A stretch of DNA of 64,000 nucleotides, taken from NCBI GenBank assembly GCA_022842785.1, contig JALHOW010000005.1:1-64000 (forward strand), given 5' to 3'. This DNA is from Hyphomicrobiaceae bacterium. Lineage in GTDB: Bacteria > Pseudomonadota > Alphaproteobacteria > Rhizobiales > Hyphomicrobiaceae. Shown here one piece after another: positions 34,743 to 45,676 of the stretch. A program made the translations under genes and the position numbers. The first letter of the stretch is position 1. Every line of letters begins with the position of its first letter. The notes beneath the pieces were generated by a model, which saw nothing but the letters and a program-made list of their open reading frames with translations, was not told where the DNA came from and made no database searches.

Positions 34743-35267
34743 TCAGCTCTTGTCGCCAGGGCGGCCTTTGCGCGGATCGACCGGACGCTCATCGAGGCGC
34801 TCGAAGTCGCCTTCTATGACCGGCCCGCTGTTCCCGACACCAGTGTTGCCTTGGCCAGGACGAGGCTCCTGTCGCCGCTCGTTTTCGTAGACTTCCACAT
34901 GGACGTCAGCAGCGCCGAACATGCCTGCGGCAAGCCGCCCGGCCATGAATTTGCGCACCGGCGGGATGAGGAGCAGAAATCCGAGCGTATCCGTGATGAG
35001 GCCAGGCATGATCAGGAAGAAACCGGCCATGACCGTCATGGCCCCCTCCATCATGGCGCCGACGGGCGGCTCGCCCCGCATCACCGCCTCCTGGGTGCGG
35101 AGCATCATGGTCAGTCCCTGCCGCTGCATGACGCCGACGCCAAGAATCGCCGTCCCGACGACAATGGCGAGCGTCACCCACACACCTGCCCACTGCCCAA
35201 ACATCACGAGCAGGGCGATTTCCAGCAACGGCAGTACGGTAAGCAGCGCGAACAGTGCCAAGCGCAT
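34743..35267 (-). CDS. fxsA: FxsA-family membrane protein
   Basis: 174 residues from the ATG at 35267, where the family sequence begins (MRLALFALLTVLPLLEIALL); an ATG at 35327 would add 20 residues. Core helices with GTAILGVGVMQRQGL and FFLIMPGLITDTLGFLLLIPPVR are the FxsA hallmark. E. coli FxsA alleviates phage T7 exclusion by the F plasmid; its normal role is unknown. The last 55 residues are polar and disordered. In many Hyphomicrobiales secB lies between this gene and the Tim44-like gene; no secB is present in the gap here. Confidence 0.92.
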   Translation of the reverse strand: MRLALFALLTVLPLLEIALLVMFGQWAGVWVTLAIVVGTAILGVGVMQRQGLTMMLRTQEAVMRGEPPVGAMMEGAMTVMAGFFLIMPGLITDTLGFLLLIPPVRKFMAGRLAAGMFGAADVHVEVYENERRQEPRPGQGNTGVGNSGPVIEGDFERLDERPVDPRKGRPGDKS

Positions 35268-35532
35268 AGGGCGTTTCCCAGCGGGATTTGGGGCTGCATA
35301 TGGCCGGAATGAGGCCACTTTGGGCATCGCATTCCGGTTGGCTTCACTCCATGAATGCCGTAAGTTCGGCGAGAATACCAGCGGCGGCGGTCTCTTAGAC
35401 GGTCCCTTACGGTCTTGAGCGCCCTGCGAGGGTTGCAGGTAGAGGCCTGGACCGAAGACGTGGTTACTCCTACATCATAGGACTGCGGCCTACGCTGGCG
35501 AGAGGCCTATTCTATGGAAAGCGGCTGACCTT

Positions 35533-36279
35533 ATGGACGGCAAGATCGACATATTCACCATCATGTTCCTGGTTCTGGCGGTGGTGATCATTCTGAAGCT
35601 CAGGAGCGTCCTCGGCAGGCGCACGGGCGATGACGAAGCGCGGATCGATCGCAAGCGCGAGCAAGCGCTCGAGCGGGCGCAGGCTTCGGCCAAAAACGGT
35701 ACGAACGACAAGGTCGTGGCCCTGCCTCGGCGGGAGCGCCCGGAGCAAGCAGGCGAGGCAACAGCCTCGGCAGCGGCCAATGACGCTGCGGAGGAGCGCG
35801 TGCGCACCTTTGCCGGCGGCGACAACAACCTCGAAGAGGGGCTCCTCTCGATCGTACGTGCCGACCGCAGTTTTGAACCGGACGGCTTCGTCAAGGGTGC
35901 CCGCCAAGCCTACGAGATGATCGTAACGGCGTTCGCGGAGGGTAACCGCAAGGCGCTCCGCGCGCTGCTGAGCAAGGAAGTCTTCGATGGCTTCTCCGGC
36001 GCCATCAGCGATCGCGAGGCGCGCGGTGAGATCATCGACCAGAGCTTCGTCGGCATCAACAAAGCGGACCTGCTCGAAGCCGAGCTGAAGAACGGCACGG
36101 CTCACGTGACCATCAAGTTCGTCAGCGAGCTCATCTCGGCGACGCGCGACAAGGCCGGTGCTGTCATTTCCGGCGACGCGAAGAAGATCAAGGAAGTGGT
36201 CGATATCTGGACGTTTGCGCGCGAGGTCGCTTCGCGGGATCCGAACTGGCGCCTGATCGCCACCCAGGCCCCGAACTGA
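35533..36279 (+). CDS. Tim44-like domain protein (TimA family)
   Basis: 248 residues. One N-terminal helix (IFTIMFLVLAVVIILKL) anchors it to the inner membrane. A charged linker follows, and then a Tim44-like domain from about residue 105 (FVKGARQAYEMIVTAFAEG, VFDGFSGAI, FVGINKADLLEAEL, DIWTFAREVASRDPNWRLI). The alphaproteobacterial family is the ancestor of mitochondrial Tim44 and some members assist envelope protein complexes. It precedes MltA on the same strand, a classic order in this group. Confidence 0.94.
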   Translation: MDGKIDIFTIMFLVLAVVIILKLRSVLGRRTGDDEARIDRKREQALERAQASAKNGTNDKVVALPRRERPEQAGEATASAAANDAAEERVRTFAGGDNNLEEGLLSIVRADRSFEPDGFVKGARQAYEMIVTAFAEGNRKALRALLSKEVFDGFSGAISDREARGEIIDQSFVGINKADLLEAELKNGTAHVTIKFVSELISATRDKAGAVISGDAKKIKEVVDIWTFAREVASRDPNWRLIATQAPN

Positions 36280-36378
36280 GGCCAGCGGTTCGACAACAGC
36301 TTCGGAGTTGCAGGCCAGTCGTCACGGGGGTGGCGCGCTGGCCAAGCGAGGGAATGACGGAGCCACACGGGGGGCGTC

Positions 36379-37704
36379 GTGCATCTGCAGGACAAGCGCG
36401 TCGCAGTGGCGTGTGCCTCAGGAGCACGATGGCGCCCGGCAATCCGGTCTCTTTGCTGTGCCGTGCTCGGTGCTAGTCTAGTTGCAGTTCCACCCTGGTC
36501 GAACGGGAGCGCCGAAGTGCCGCGCGGAGCACCAGTGAGCACGACTACCAACCCTTCAGCATCCTTCGAGCCCGTCACCTTCGCCGATCTCCCTGGCTGG
36601 GACACCGACGACCACCTCGCTGCCTTCAAGGCTTTCCGCGCCTCCTGTCCGCGCCTCAGGGCGGCCGCACGTGCCGGCAATCGCGCCGGCGCGATCGCGC
36701 TGCCCCCGGCTCTGCTGGCCACCTGCGATACTGCGGCAGCCCTCCCCGAACCTGTGAGCCGCGCAGCCGCGCGCGCGTTCTTCGAGCGCGAGTTCCAGCC
36801 CCATCGCGTCGTCCACGCGGCAAAGGAAGGGTTGCTGACTGGCTACTACGAGCCCGTACTCGAAGGCTCGCGCACTCAGGACGAAAAGTTCGCAACGCCA
36901 ATCTACCGACGCCCCGCGGATCTCGTAAATCTGGTCCATGAGGCCGAGCGCGGCGCCAAGGCCAACCAGCTCACTCACGCCCGAAAGACCGCGGCGGGAA
37001 CCGAGCCCTATTCGACTCGCGCCGAGATCGAAGCAGGTGCACTCGGGGGCAAAAATCTCGAGTTCCTCTACCTCGCTGATGCCGTCGAAACCTTCTTCAT
37101 GCACATCCAGGGCTCGGGTCGTATTCGGCTCACGGACGGCTCGATGGTGCGCGTGCACTATGATGGCAAGAACGGGCATCCCTATACGTCCATCGGGCGC
37201 TACCTGATCGACAACAACATCCTCGCCGCCGACAAGATCACCATGCAGGCGCTCGGCCGCTGGCTCCGCGCGGATCCCGACCGCGGCCGCCACGTCATGC
37301 AGCAGAACGCGTCCTTCGTTTTCTTCCGCGAGCTTCAGGGTGACGAAGCCCAGGGTCCGCTCGGCGTGCTCTCGATCCCGCTCGTTGCCGGCCGCAGCCT
37401 CGCCGTTGACGCGGGGACGCACGCTATCGGCACGCCGGTGTACGTGTCTTCGCCCGCGCTCACACACGCCTCACGCACGAAGAAGGATGGCGGATTCCAC
37501 CGCCTGATGATCGCGCACGATGTCGGCTCGGCCATCCGCGGGCCCGAGCGCGGCGACATCTACTTTGGATCGGGGGACAAGGCCGGAAAGCTCGCCGGCG
37601 TCACCAAGCATCCCGGCCGCTTCTTCGTGCTGCTGCCGCGTGGCAACGCTTCGATCGAGGCGAGCACCAAAGGCAGTGGCCGCGCACGCCAGGCAAAGCA
37701 ATGA
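36379..37704 (+). CDS. mltA: Membrane-bound lytic murein transglycosylase A
   Basis: 441 residues from a GTG. After a hydrophobic export signal (SLCCAVLGASLVAVPPW) the MltA barrel begins near 60 (FADLPGWDTDD). LTGYYEPVLEGS and FFMHIQGSGRIRL are family signatures. The C-terminal 3D domain has LMIAHDVGSAIRGPERGD and IYFGSG, including the catalytic aspartate. It cleaves peptidoglycan glycan strands to 1,6-anhydro products. There is no obvious lipobox cysteine, so membrane anchoring would be by the signal. Its stop overlaps the start of the Smr gene (ATGA). Confidence 0.94.
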   Translation: MHLQDKRVAVACASGARWRPAIRSLCCAVLGASLVAVPPWSNGSAEVPRGAPVSTTTNPSASFEPVTFADLPGWDTDDHLAAFKAFRASCPRLRAAARAGNRAGAIALPPALLATCDTAAALPEPVSRAAARAFFEREFQPHRVVHAAKEGLLTGYYEPVLEGSRTQDEKFATPIYRRPADLVNLVHEAERGAKANQLTHARKTAAGTEPYSTRAEIEAGALGGKNLEFLYLADAVETFFMHIQGSGRIRLTDGSMVRVHYDGKNGHPYTSIGRYLIDNNILAADKITMQALGRWLRADPDRGRHVMQQNASFVFFRELQGDEAQGPLGVLSIPLVAGRSLAVDAGTHAIGTPVYVSSPALTHASRTKKDGGFHRLMIAHDVGSAIRGPERGDIYFGSGDKAGKLAGVTKHPGRFFVLLPRGNASIEASTKGSGRARQAKQ

Positions 37705-38372
37705 CGAAACGGCCGCCGCACGGCCGTGATGTGACCACTGGCCCGAATAAACGCAAATCCTCGAAAGGCGGCACATCGCCCGCGGACATCGCGCTGTGGC
37801 ATCACACTGCAAGCTCGGTGACTCCGCTCAAGAAGGCCAAGGCGCGCGTCCCCGACGTCGGGCCGCCGGAGGAGACGAAGCCGAAATCCGAGCCCGCACC
37901 CGTTCGGATGCCGCCGATCAAGGCCGCCCCAAAGCAGAACACCACACGGGCGGCGCCACCGCTTCAGCCACAGCGCACGCCCCTGCCAAAAGCGCCGCCA
38001 CCACTCGTCCCCATCGAGCGTCGCAAGGCGCGCCGCATCGCCCGTGGCCACGTCGAGATCGACGCGCGTCTCGACTTGCATGGCCTCAGACAAACCGATG
38101 CCGAGCGTCGGCTGCGCACCTTCCTGCTGCGCGCCCGCGCCGATGGCCTGCGCACTGTCCTCGTGATCACGGGCAAGGGGGCTGATCGCGATACCGATGA
38201 TGGGCACATCGCCCTCGGGCGCAGCGAGCGCGGCGTGCTGCGCCGCAGTGTCCCTCTATGGCTCGAAGCGCCAGAGCTGCGCGATTGCGTCGCCGGCATC
38301 GCGCCAGCGCACGTCCGCCATGGCGGTAGCGGCGCGCTCTACATTCACCTGCGCAAGATGCGCGGTCGTTGA
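37701..38372 (+). CDS. Smr-domain protein
   Basis: 223 residues. The first 110 are basic and Pro/Lys-rich. The Smr domain follows, with RLDLHGLRQTDAERRL at about 125-140, VLVITGKGAD and the late HGGSGALYIHLRK. Smr domains nick or cleave nucleic acids, and stand-alone versions act in RNA or ribosome quality control. The ATG overlaps the mltA stop, so translation is coupled. It converges on the PEP-mutase-family gene with four bases between stops. Confidence 0.93.
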   Translation: MTKRPPHGRDVTTGPNKRKSSKGGTSPADIALWHHTASSVTPLKKAKARVPDVGPPEETKPKSEPAPVRMPPIKAAPKQNTTRAAPPLQPQRTPLPKAPPPLVPIERRKARRIARGHVEIDARLDLHGLRQTDAERRLRTFLLRARADGLRTVLVITGKGADRDTDDGHIALGRSERGVLRRSVPLWLEAPELRDCVAGIAPAHVRHGGSGALYIHLRKMRGR

Positions 38373-38376
38373 GCTG

Positions 38377-39291
38377 CTAACCCGGCTGGTCCGGCGCGAT
38401 GCTCTTCACGATCGAAGCATCGAGCGCCTCGTAGTCGTGGTAGCGGATCAGCTCGTAGAGGCGCTTGCGCGTCTGCATGTTGTCGAGCTGCGGTGCGGTC
38501 GTGCCGTCGCGCGCGAGAGCCGCAAAGAAGGTTTCCATGGCCTGCGCGGCAATGCGCAGCGAGGATACCGGCCAGATGACAATGCGCACGCCCGCCGCCT
38601 CGAGCGTCGCCGCATCGATCAGCGGCGTGCGGCCAAACTCGGTCATGTTGATCATTGTCGGCACTGGCACGGCCGAGGTGAAAGCCTGGATCTGTTCGAG
38701 GCTCGTCAACGCATCCGGGAATACGACATCAGCGCCCGCCGCCGCATAGGCCCGCGCCCGCGCAATCGCTCCTTGCAGACCTTCCGAGGCAGCCGCATCC
38801 GTCCGCGCAATGATCGTGAGGTGGCGACGTGCCTTGCGCGCGGCCGCGATCTTAGCCGCCATCTGCTCGGTTGGAATGATGGTCTTGTCGTTGAGGTGGC
38901 CGCACTTCTTGGGCAGTATCTGATCCTCGATGTGGACCGCAGCGGCGCCTGCATCCTCGAGCTCGCGCACGAGCCGCATGGCATTCAGTGCCTCGCCATA
39001 CCCCGTATCGCCGTCAACGATGAGCGGCAGGCCGGTCGCACGCGCGATTGCGCGCACGGTTCCGGTCAATTCCTCCATGGTGAGCACGCCGAGATCGGGA
39101 AGTCCGCGGCTGGCCGTTACCGCAGCACCCGACACATACAGCACGTCGAAACCGGCTTCGCGCGCGATGAGGCCTGCCATGGCGTCATGCGCCCCTGGCG
39201 CCCGCACGATCCCGCTGCCCGCGAGGCGCTGACGAAGCCACTCGCCCATGCGCTCTCCCGCGCCACCCTGCGGCTCGAGCCATGTCGTCAT
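38377..39291 (-). CDS. Isocitrate lyase/PEP mutase superfamily enzyme (methylisocitrate-lyase-like)
   Basis: 304 residues from the ATG at 39291 with AGGAG seven bases upstream; the frame stays open far upstream, but that part overlaps the antisense of the next gene. Superfamily motifs: APGAHDAMAGLIA, YVSGAAVTASRGLPD, the metal-binding IVDGDTGYGE, HIEDQILPKKCGH and the aspartate/arginine in IARTDA. KKCGH is the loop bearing the catalytic Cys of isocitrate and methylisocitrate lyases. It most resembles PrpB and carboxyphosphonoenolpyruvate mutase-like proteins. Methylisocitrate lyase or oxaloacetate decarboxylase are both possible. No prpC or prpD lies nearby. Confidence 0.9.
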   Translation of the reverse strand: MTTWLEPQGGAGERMGEWLRQRLAGSGIVRAPGAHDAMAGLIAREAGFDVLYVSGAAVTASRGLPDLGVLTMEELTGTVRAIARATGLPLIVDGDTGYGEALNAMRLVRELEDAGAAAVHIEDQILPKKCGHLNDKTIIPTEQMAAKIAAARKARRHLTIIARTDAAASEGLQGAIARARAYAAAGADVVFPDALTSLEQIQAFTSAVPVPTMINMTEFGRTPLIDAATLEAAGVRIVIWPVSSLRIAAQAMETFFAALARDGTTAPQLDNMQTRKRLYELIRYHDYEALDASIVKSIAPDQPG

Positions 39292-39320
39292 TTGAGGCTC
39301 CTGCTGATGCCGATTTGACC

Positions 39321-41594
39321 CTACGGATGATACTCCGAGATCGAGTAAATCACGATCGGCTCCTCGATGAGCTTTATGTCGAGCGCGTGCGTCCCCACGA
39401 GCTGCGGATTGTTCGGCGGTGGGGTCTTGCCACGTGGCGGCGCCATCCAGAAGCTGCGCGGCGGCGTGCGGTCGAGCGCGATCGGATAGATCGTCACCTT
39501 GTCCGGCTCGAACTTCATGCGCAGGAAGTTGCGATAGTCGCCGATGCGCAGAGCCGCGAAGGCATCCTCCGTGTGCATGCGCATGAGGCAGCCCGCCAGC
39601 ACCCAGTAAAGGCCCCAAATGAATGCTCCGATGAAACCACCAATGAAGATCATCTCGATCGGGTACATCACGAAGCCGACAATCTGGCGCACTTCCTTGT
39701 AGGGAAGCCCTCCGCCCTCCTCACCCACCGGCTCCAAAGCCTCAGTGATTGGACGCAGCGGTGGCAGCTCCCTGTTGCTCGGGTATTGGATCGAGCGGCC
39801 ACTCCGACGCGCAAGGTCCTCGCGCTCGATGATCTGGCGCTGCTCGATGGCTTGGCGCGTAATCGGCTCGAGCGTTTCCGTGATGACGTCGCGGACGATA
39901 TCGGGCTGCTGCGCGCGGTCCTGCCAGATCTTGTCGACCTGCGTCTTGATGGTCGGCGTGATCTCGTTGTGGAAGAGGACGAGCGCGAGGCCGATCGTGA
40001 ACATCGCGAACACATGAGCAAGGAAGTGCGCGCTACCGACCAGGAACTTGACGAGATAGTGCTTCCATCGCGGTCGTTCGACCGAATCCACGTACCAGCA
40101 CAGGAGTATCCAAAGCCCGCCCATCATCGCGACGAGCGATATCGAGACCAGGAGCCCCTGGACGAGATAGAGCGGCATATACGCGACGAGACCCCAGAAC
40201 GTCTCCGGCGTTACGACATCGATCTGGCCGTTCGAAATGTTGTGCTGGCTCGCGATCGAATAGAACTGCCAAGTGATCATCCAATAGATGAACCCGATGC
40301 CGACGCCGAAGAAGTAGTTCGTCAAGGGGAAGTACAGTCCCTTGAGGCTCAGCAGGAAACTCGTCGTCTTGCTCGGGTAGACCTTGGCCGTACGCTCGCG
40401 CGCGCGCTTGCGGCGGGCCTCGCGCCGTGACGGCTTTTCAGGCGCGGTCGCTGCCTCGGATTCCGCGGCGTTCGGCGTGTTGTTCTTGAGGCGAAGGTCA
40501 TGACGCTCGGATGTCACACCTGCCTCGGGCTGGAACTTGGTTTCGAGCCCCTCAGGTCCCGCTACGTTCGGATTGGGCCACGTGATGGAGATCTCGTTCT
40601 TCAGCGTGTGCGTCGGGTGGAGGAACGATCCACCGCCACCGGACGTGAACAGGTGCACGTCGATGCCGGGTGCGTAGTAGCGGTTGTAGTGGTGCCAGTC
40701 GCCGGCAACGACGGCGCAGATGTTGATGCCGCGGCGGCGCGCAATCGACGTGATCTTGAAGAAGTTGCTGTCCTCGTCGAAGCCCTGGTCTTCCGCGATC
40801 ATCCAGGTCGGCTGCGCAATGCAGATGATGAGATTATCACCCGGCCCCATGAGCCCGGCGATCGCCTCGAAGTAGTTCACCTGCGAGATGTCGAGATACT
40901 GCGAGAACTGGATATCGCAGCCCCAAATCCACCAGCGGTACGGCAGCTCGATCGCCCAATAGCTGCGGTGCTGCTTGCACTGCCAGCCGCCGATCTTGTT
41001 CCCGTTCTGCTGGGACATGCGGTCGCGCGCCGAGCAGAAGAGGCTGTCGAACGCCGAAAGGCCGTCGTACCAGTCGTGATTGCCCGGAATGGCGAACAGC
41101 TTCCGCTCCGCCGTGGGCACGTTGTAGGCCCAGTCGTACGGCGTCTGCAGGCGGAGCTTGTATTCCTCGCGCGTCGCCTGGGGATAGCATTGGTCGCCGC
41201 CCATGATCAGGATGGAGCCGGCCGTCAGAGGCTCGTCCACGTCCTTGATCTTGAGCTGCGGCTGCGCGAGCAGGTAGGCGGTCGTGTATGTCTGGTCGAA
41301 CCCATCGCCGATGTCCGCGATGTAGTCGATCCAGAAGGCGCCGTTCTCGCCGAGCGCGACGCGCCGGTCCGGATCGTCGCTGCGAATGTCGGAATAGTTG
41401 TAGCGATTGATGATCGTCTCGACCGGCGCGACATCCGTCGCTGCCTGGATGAGACGCTGGTCGGCATATTGACCGAAAACAGACGAGATAATCGTCCGCA
41501 CGCCGACCCGGGCGAGGAGACGCGGCTCGTACCAGCCGACAAGGCCGGGCATCTCGCCACTGTTGAGCTTCTCGATCGGTGTTTTTTCTACCAT
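39321..41594 (-). CDS. Large membrane-anchored calcineurin-like metallophosphoesterase
   Basis: 757 residues from the ATG at 41594. The N-terminal half holds the metallophosphoesterase signatures GGDQCYP, IPGNHDWYDG and VVAGDWHHYNRY. Near 370-410 is a very basic linker (RREARRKRARERTAK). At least five hydrophobic helices follow between about 420 and 690 (GVGIGFIYWMITW, YLVQGLLVSISLVAMMGGL, VFAMFTIGLALVLF, GFIGAFIWGLYWVLAGCL), with a hydrophilic stretch between them, and a soluble tail. So the enzymatic domain is cytoplasmic or periplasmic depending on the helix count. This is an uncommon architecture; I do not recognise a characterised homologue and cannot name the substrate. Confidence 0.85.
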   Translation of the reverse strand: MVEKTPIEKLNSGEMPGLVGWYEPRLLARVGVRTIISSVFGQYADQRLIQAATDVAPVETIINRYNYSDIRSDDPDRRVALGENGAFWIDYIADIGDGFDQTYTTAYLLAQPQLKIKDVDEPLTAGSILIMGGDQCYPQATREEYKLRLQTPYDWAYNVPTAERKLFAIPGNHDWYDGLSAFDSLFCSARDRMSQQNGNKIGGWQCKQHRSYWAIELPYRWWIWGCDIQFSQYLDISQVNYFEAIAGLMGPGDNLIICIAQPTWMIAEDQGFDEDSNFFKITSIARRRGINICAVVAGDWHHYNRYYAPGIDVHLFTSGGGGSFLHPTHTLKNEISITWPNPNVAGPEGLETKFQPEAGVTSERHDLRLKNNTPNAAESEAATAPEKPSRREARRKRARERTAKVYPSKTTSFLLSLKGLYFPLTNYFFGVGIGFIYWMITWQFYSIASQHNISNGQIDVVTPETFWGLVAYMPLYLVQGLLVSISLVAMMGGLWILLCWYVDSVERPRWKHYLVKFLVGSAHFLAHVFAMFTIGLALVLFHNEITPTIKTQVDKIWQDRAQQPDIVRDVITETLEPITRQAIEQRQIIEREDLARRSGRSIQYPSNRELPPLRPITEALEPVGEEGGGLPYKEVRQIVGFVMYPIEMIFIGGFIGAFIWGLYWVLAGCLMRMHTEDAFAALRIGDYRNFLRMKFEPDKVTIYPIALDRTPPRSFWMAPPRGKTPPPNNPQLVGTHALDIKLIEEPIVIYSISEYHP

Positions 41595-41697
41595 CCCACC
41601 CCCCGACGAAACAGGAACATGAACGCGTCGAGCGGCCGGACACGCGCCGGCCTGCACTGCGGAGCCCCACCCCGCAGCCGCCTAGGCAACATACACG

Positions 41698-42692
41698 TCA
41701 GCCGTCGTTTAGATGACAGGCGGAATAACGCGCCGGTGCAATTTCCTTGAGCACTGGCACTTCATTGCGACAGCGGTCGAAGGCATGCGGGCAGCGGGGG
41801 TGGAAATGACAGCCACTCGGCGGGTTGAGGGGAGAGGGAATCTCGCCCTTGATCGGGTGGAATGTCCGCTTTTCCGTCGAAATGCGCGGTACCTCGGCCA
41901 GGAGCGCCTGCGCATAGGGGTGATTGGGGCCGTCGAAGAGCGTCTCGGTCGATGCCGCCTCGACCACGCGGCCGAGGTACATGATCACCACGCGGTCGGT
42001 GATGTGCTGGACGACGCCGAGATCGTGGCTGATGAAGAGATATGTCAGGTCGAACTCGGATCTCAGATCCATGAACAGGTTGATGATCTGAGCCTGGATG
42101 GACACATCGAGTGCCGCGATGGCCTCGTCACAGACGAGGAACTCGGGATTGACCGCGAGCGCACGCGCAATGCCGATGCGGCTCCTCTGACCGCCGGAGA
42201 ACTGGTGCGGATAGCGGCGCTTGAGTTCGGGATCGAGACCGACCCTGCGCATCATGTCATCGACGTACGTCGGCATGCCGGCGCGCGTCGTGATGCCGTG
42301 CACGAGCGGCGCCTCGCCGACTATGGCTTCGACGCGCGCGCGTGGATTGAGCGAGGCATAGGGATCCTGGAAGATCATCTGGATCGCGAGGCGTGCAGCG
42401 TGCGCCTCGGCACTTGACAGCGCGTCGCGCGACTTGCCCTTGAATTGGACCTCGCCTTCAGTTGGCGTCAACAGCCCGGCAATCATGCGTCCGAGCGTAG
42501 ACTTTCCGCAGCCGGACTCGCCGACGAGGCCGACGACCTCGCCCTTCATGATCTCGAGATCAACATGATCGACGGCGTGAACGGTTTCCTCACGCACGTC
42601 CGCGCCGAGATGGCCGGCAATGCGCCCGGCGAAATCGGGCTTCTTCACGAAGCGCTTCGAGAGACCCCGTGCGCTGACCAGAGGCTCCCCGC

Positions 42693-42696
<4 letters not shown>
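41698..42696 (-). CDS. Dipeptide/oligopeptide-type ABC transporter ATPase (DppF/OppF-like)
   Basis: 332 residues. Walker A GESGCGKS at 59-66, Walker B following FSGGQRSRIGIARALAVNPEFLVCDEA, and the C-terminal oligopeptide-family extension with PPSGCHFHPRCPHAFDRC. Its ATG overlaps the stop of the first ATPase gene (ATGA), so the pair is translated together. A heterodimer with the neighbouring ATPase would drive import of the substrate bound by the protein encoded at 45677-47263. Confidence 0.94.
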
Positions 42697-43708
<1,012 letters not shown>

Positions 43709-43712
<4 letters not shown>

Positions 43713-44635
43713 TTACTGAGCCTCGGATTGAGCACGTCGCGGAGCTGATCGCCGACGAGATTGATCACGACGATGGTCATCAGCAGCACGAGGCCGGGGA
43801 AGAAGCTGATCCAGTACTCACCCGAGAGCATGTACTGGAAGCCGTTTGAGATGAGCAGGCCAAGCGACGGTTCCGTTTGCGGCAGGCCGACGCCTAGGAA
43901 TGAGAGTGTTGCTTCGAGCGAGATCGCGTGCGCCGTCTGCACGGTGACGACCACGATCAGCGGCGGCAGGCAGTTCGGCAGGATGTGGCGGAAAAGAATG
44001 CGCGCGTTCGACAGCCCGAGGCAGCGTGCGGCCTCGACATACTCCTTTCGGCTCTCAACAAGCGCAGAGCCGCGCACCGTGCGCGCGTAGTAGGCCCACT
44101 GCACGGTGACGAGTGCGATGATGATCTTGTCGACACCCTTGCCGAGGATCGCGATAAGCATGAGCGCGACGAGGATCGCTGGGAACGAGAGCTGCAGGTC
44201 GACGATGCGCATGATGATGCTCTCGGTGCGACCGCCGGCATACGCCGCGATGAGCCCGATCGCCGCGCCGAGCGCCATGGCGATGACACCCGACATGACG
44301 CCTACCGCGAGAGAAATGCGCAGTCCGTAGAGCATGGCGCTCACGAGATCGCGGCCGGCGCCATCCGTGCCGAGCCAGTGTGTGTACTTGCCGCTGGCGG
44401 CTGGCGTGCCGGGTTTCAGGCGGCTGTCCATAATGTCGACTTGTGCGAGATCATAGGGATTCTGCGGCACGATCCATGGCGCAATCAGCGCCAGCACCAT
44501 GGTCACGATGAGCAGGATGAACGCGATCGTAGCAAGCCGGCTCTCGGTGAAGTCGGCGACGAACCGCTGGAACGGTGTCTGGGCCGCGGGGCGCGCGGCG
44601 GGCGTTGGCACGGTGCCGACATCGGTCACGCTCAT
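43709..44635 (-). CDS. ABC transporter permease (DppC/OppC-like)
   Basis: 308 residues. A cytoplasmic N-terminus and first helix ([21 protein letters not shown]) precede the periplasmic loop with [21 protein letters not shown], which is the DppC signature. Five further helices follow. The EAA loop in [21 protein letters not shown] contacts the ATPases. Four-base overlaps on both sides couple it to dppB- and dppD-like genes. Confidence 0.95.
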
Positions 44636-45609
44636 GCGGATTTCTCCCCGATGCGCACACGCGGATCCAAGACCGAGTAGAGGATGTCGACCACGAGATT
44701 GATGATCACGAAGAGCAGCACGATGATGATGAGGTAGGCGACGATGACCGGCCGGTCGAGGCTCTGGATCGAGTCGATCAGCAGCTTGCCCATGCCCGGC
44801 CAGGCGAAAATCGTCTCGGTAACAACCGAGAACGCGACGAGATTGCCGAACTCCAGTCCGAGCACCGTCACCACCGGGATCATGATGTTCTTCAGGAGGT
44901 GCACGCCGACAATGCGGCTGCTCGATATGCCCTTCGCCCGGGCGAACTTGATGTAGTCCTGATGGATCGCCTCACGCGTACCGGCGCGCGTCAGGCGGAT
45001 CACGAGGCTGATCTTGAGCAGCGCGAGATTGAGCGCCGGCATGGCGATATGGCGCAAGCCATCAATCGTGAACAGGCTCGACGTGATGCCGAGGAAGGTC
45101 GCAGTGGGGCCGCGCCCTGTCGAGGGCAGCCAGCCGAGCATGACCGCGAACACCATGATCATCATGATGCCAACCCAGAAGGTCGGCAGCGAGAAGCCGA
45201 GGATCGACGTCGCCATGATGGACTTGGAAAAGAAATTATCGGGCTTGAGGCCGGCATAGAGGCCGAGCGGAATACCGAACACGATCGACATGAGCGTCGC
45301 GGCGATCGCGATCTCGAGCGTCGCCGGCATCCGATCGACGATCAGCTTCAGCGCCGACGTGCCATGGACGAACGACGTGCCGAGGTTGCCTGTCAGCGCG
45401 TTCGTGATGAAGTTGAAATACTGGATGTAGATCGGCTGGTCCAAGCCGAGACGCCGGATCGTCCGCTCGATCTCGGCCTGATCCGCCTGAGGGTCGATCA
45501 GGAGGTAGACCGGATCGCCGATGACGTTCAGCCCGAGGAAGACGATGACCGACATCGCCAACACGACGGCGGCGCTCTGCATCAGGCGACGGATGATGTA
45601 GGCGGTCAA
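44632..45609 (-). CDS. ABC transporter permease (DppB/OppB-like)
   Basis: 325 residues starting at a TTG at 45609, chosen because GGAG lies six bases upstream and the protein then begins MTAYIIRRLMQSAAVVLAMS, the usual DppB start; another TTG lies six codons upstream. Six helices. The EAA loop is FARAKGISSSRIVGVHLLKN. The late SVVTETIFAWPGMGKLL is the DppB hallmark. First gene after the binding-protein gene, separated from it by a strong hairpin. Confidence 0.93.
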   Translation of the reverse strand: MTAYIIRRLMQSAAVVLAMSVIVFLGLNVIGDPVYLLIDPQADQAEIERTIRRLGLDQPIYIQYFNFITNALTGNLGTSFVHGTSALKLIVDRMPATLEIAIAATLMSIVFGIPLGLYAGLKPDNFFSKSIMATSILGFSLPTFWVGIMMIMVFAVMLGWLPSTGRGPTATFLGITSSLFTIDGLRHIAMPALNLALLKISLVIRLTRAGTREAIHQDYIKFARAKGISSSRIVGVHLLKNIMIPVVTVLGLEFGNLVAFSVVTETIFAWPGMGKLLIDSIQSLDRPVIVAYLIIIVLLFVIINLVVDILYSVLDPRVRIGEKSA

Positions 45610-45633
45610 GCGAGGCTCCGAATGCAAATAACA

Positions 45634-45659
45634 CCGCCTCCGCGGCCAAGCGGAGGCGG
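45634..45659 (-). promoter_or_regulatory. Intergenic hairpin between the binding-protein gene and the permease gene
   Basis: A perfect 10-base-pair stem (CCGCCTCCGC / GCGGAGGCGG) with a 6-base loop, in the 67-base gap of the ABC operon. There is no real T run after it on the minus strand. Such structures commonly protect the upstream binding-protein message or partly stop transcription, making binding protein more abundant than permease. Confidence 0.7.
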
Positions 45660-45676
45660 CTTGCGCATTGCGCGCC

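Noticed and set aside
39292-39618. N-terminal extension of the isocitrate-lyase-family gene
   Set aside because: It overlaps the real end of the metallophosphoesterase gene and the ATG at 39291 has a good ribosome-binding site.
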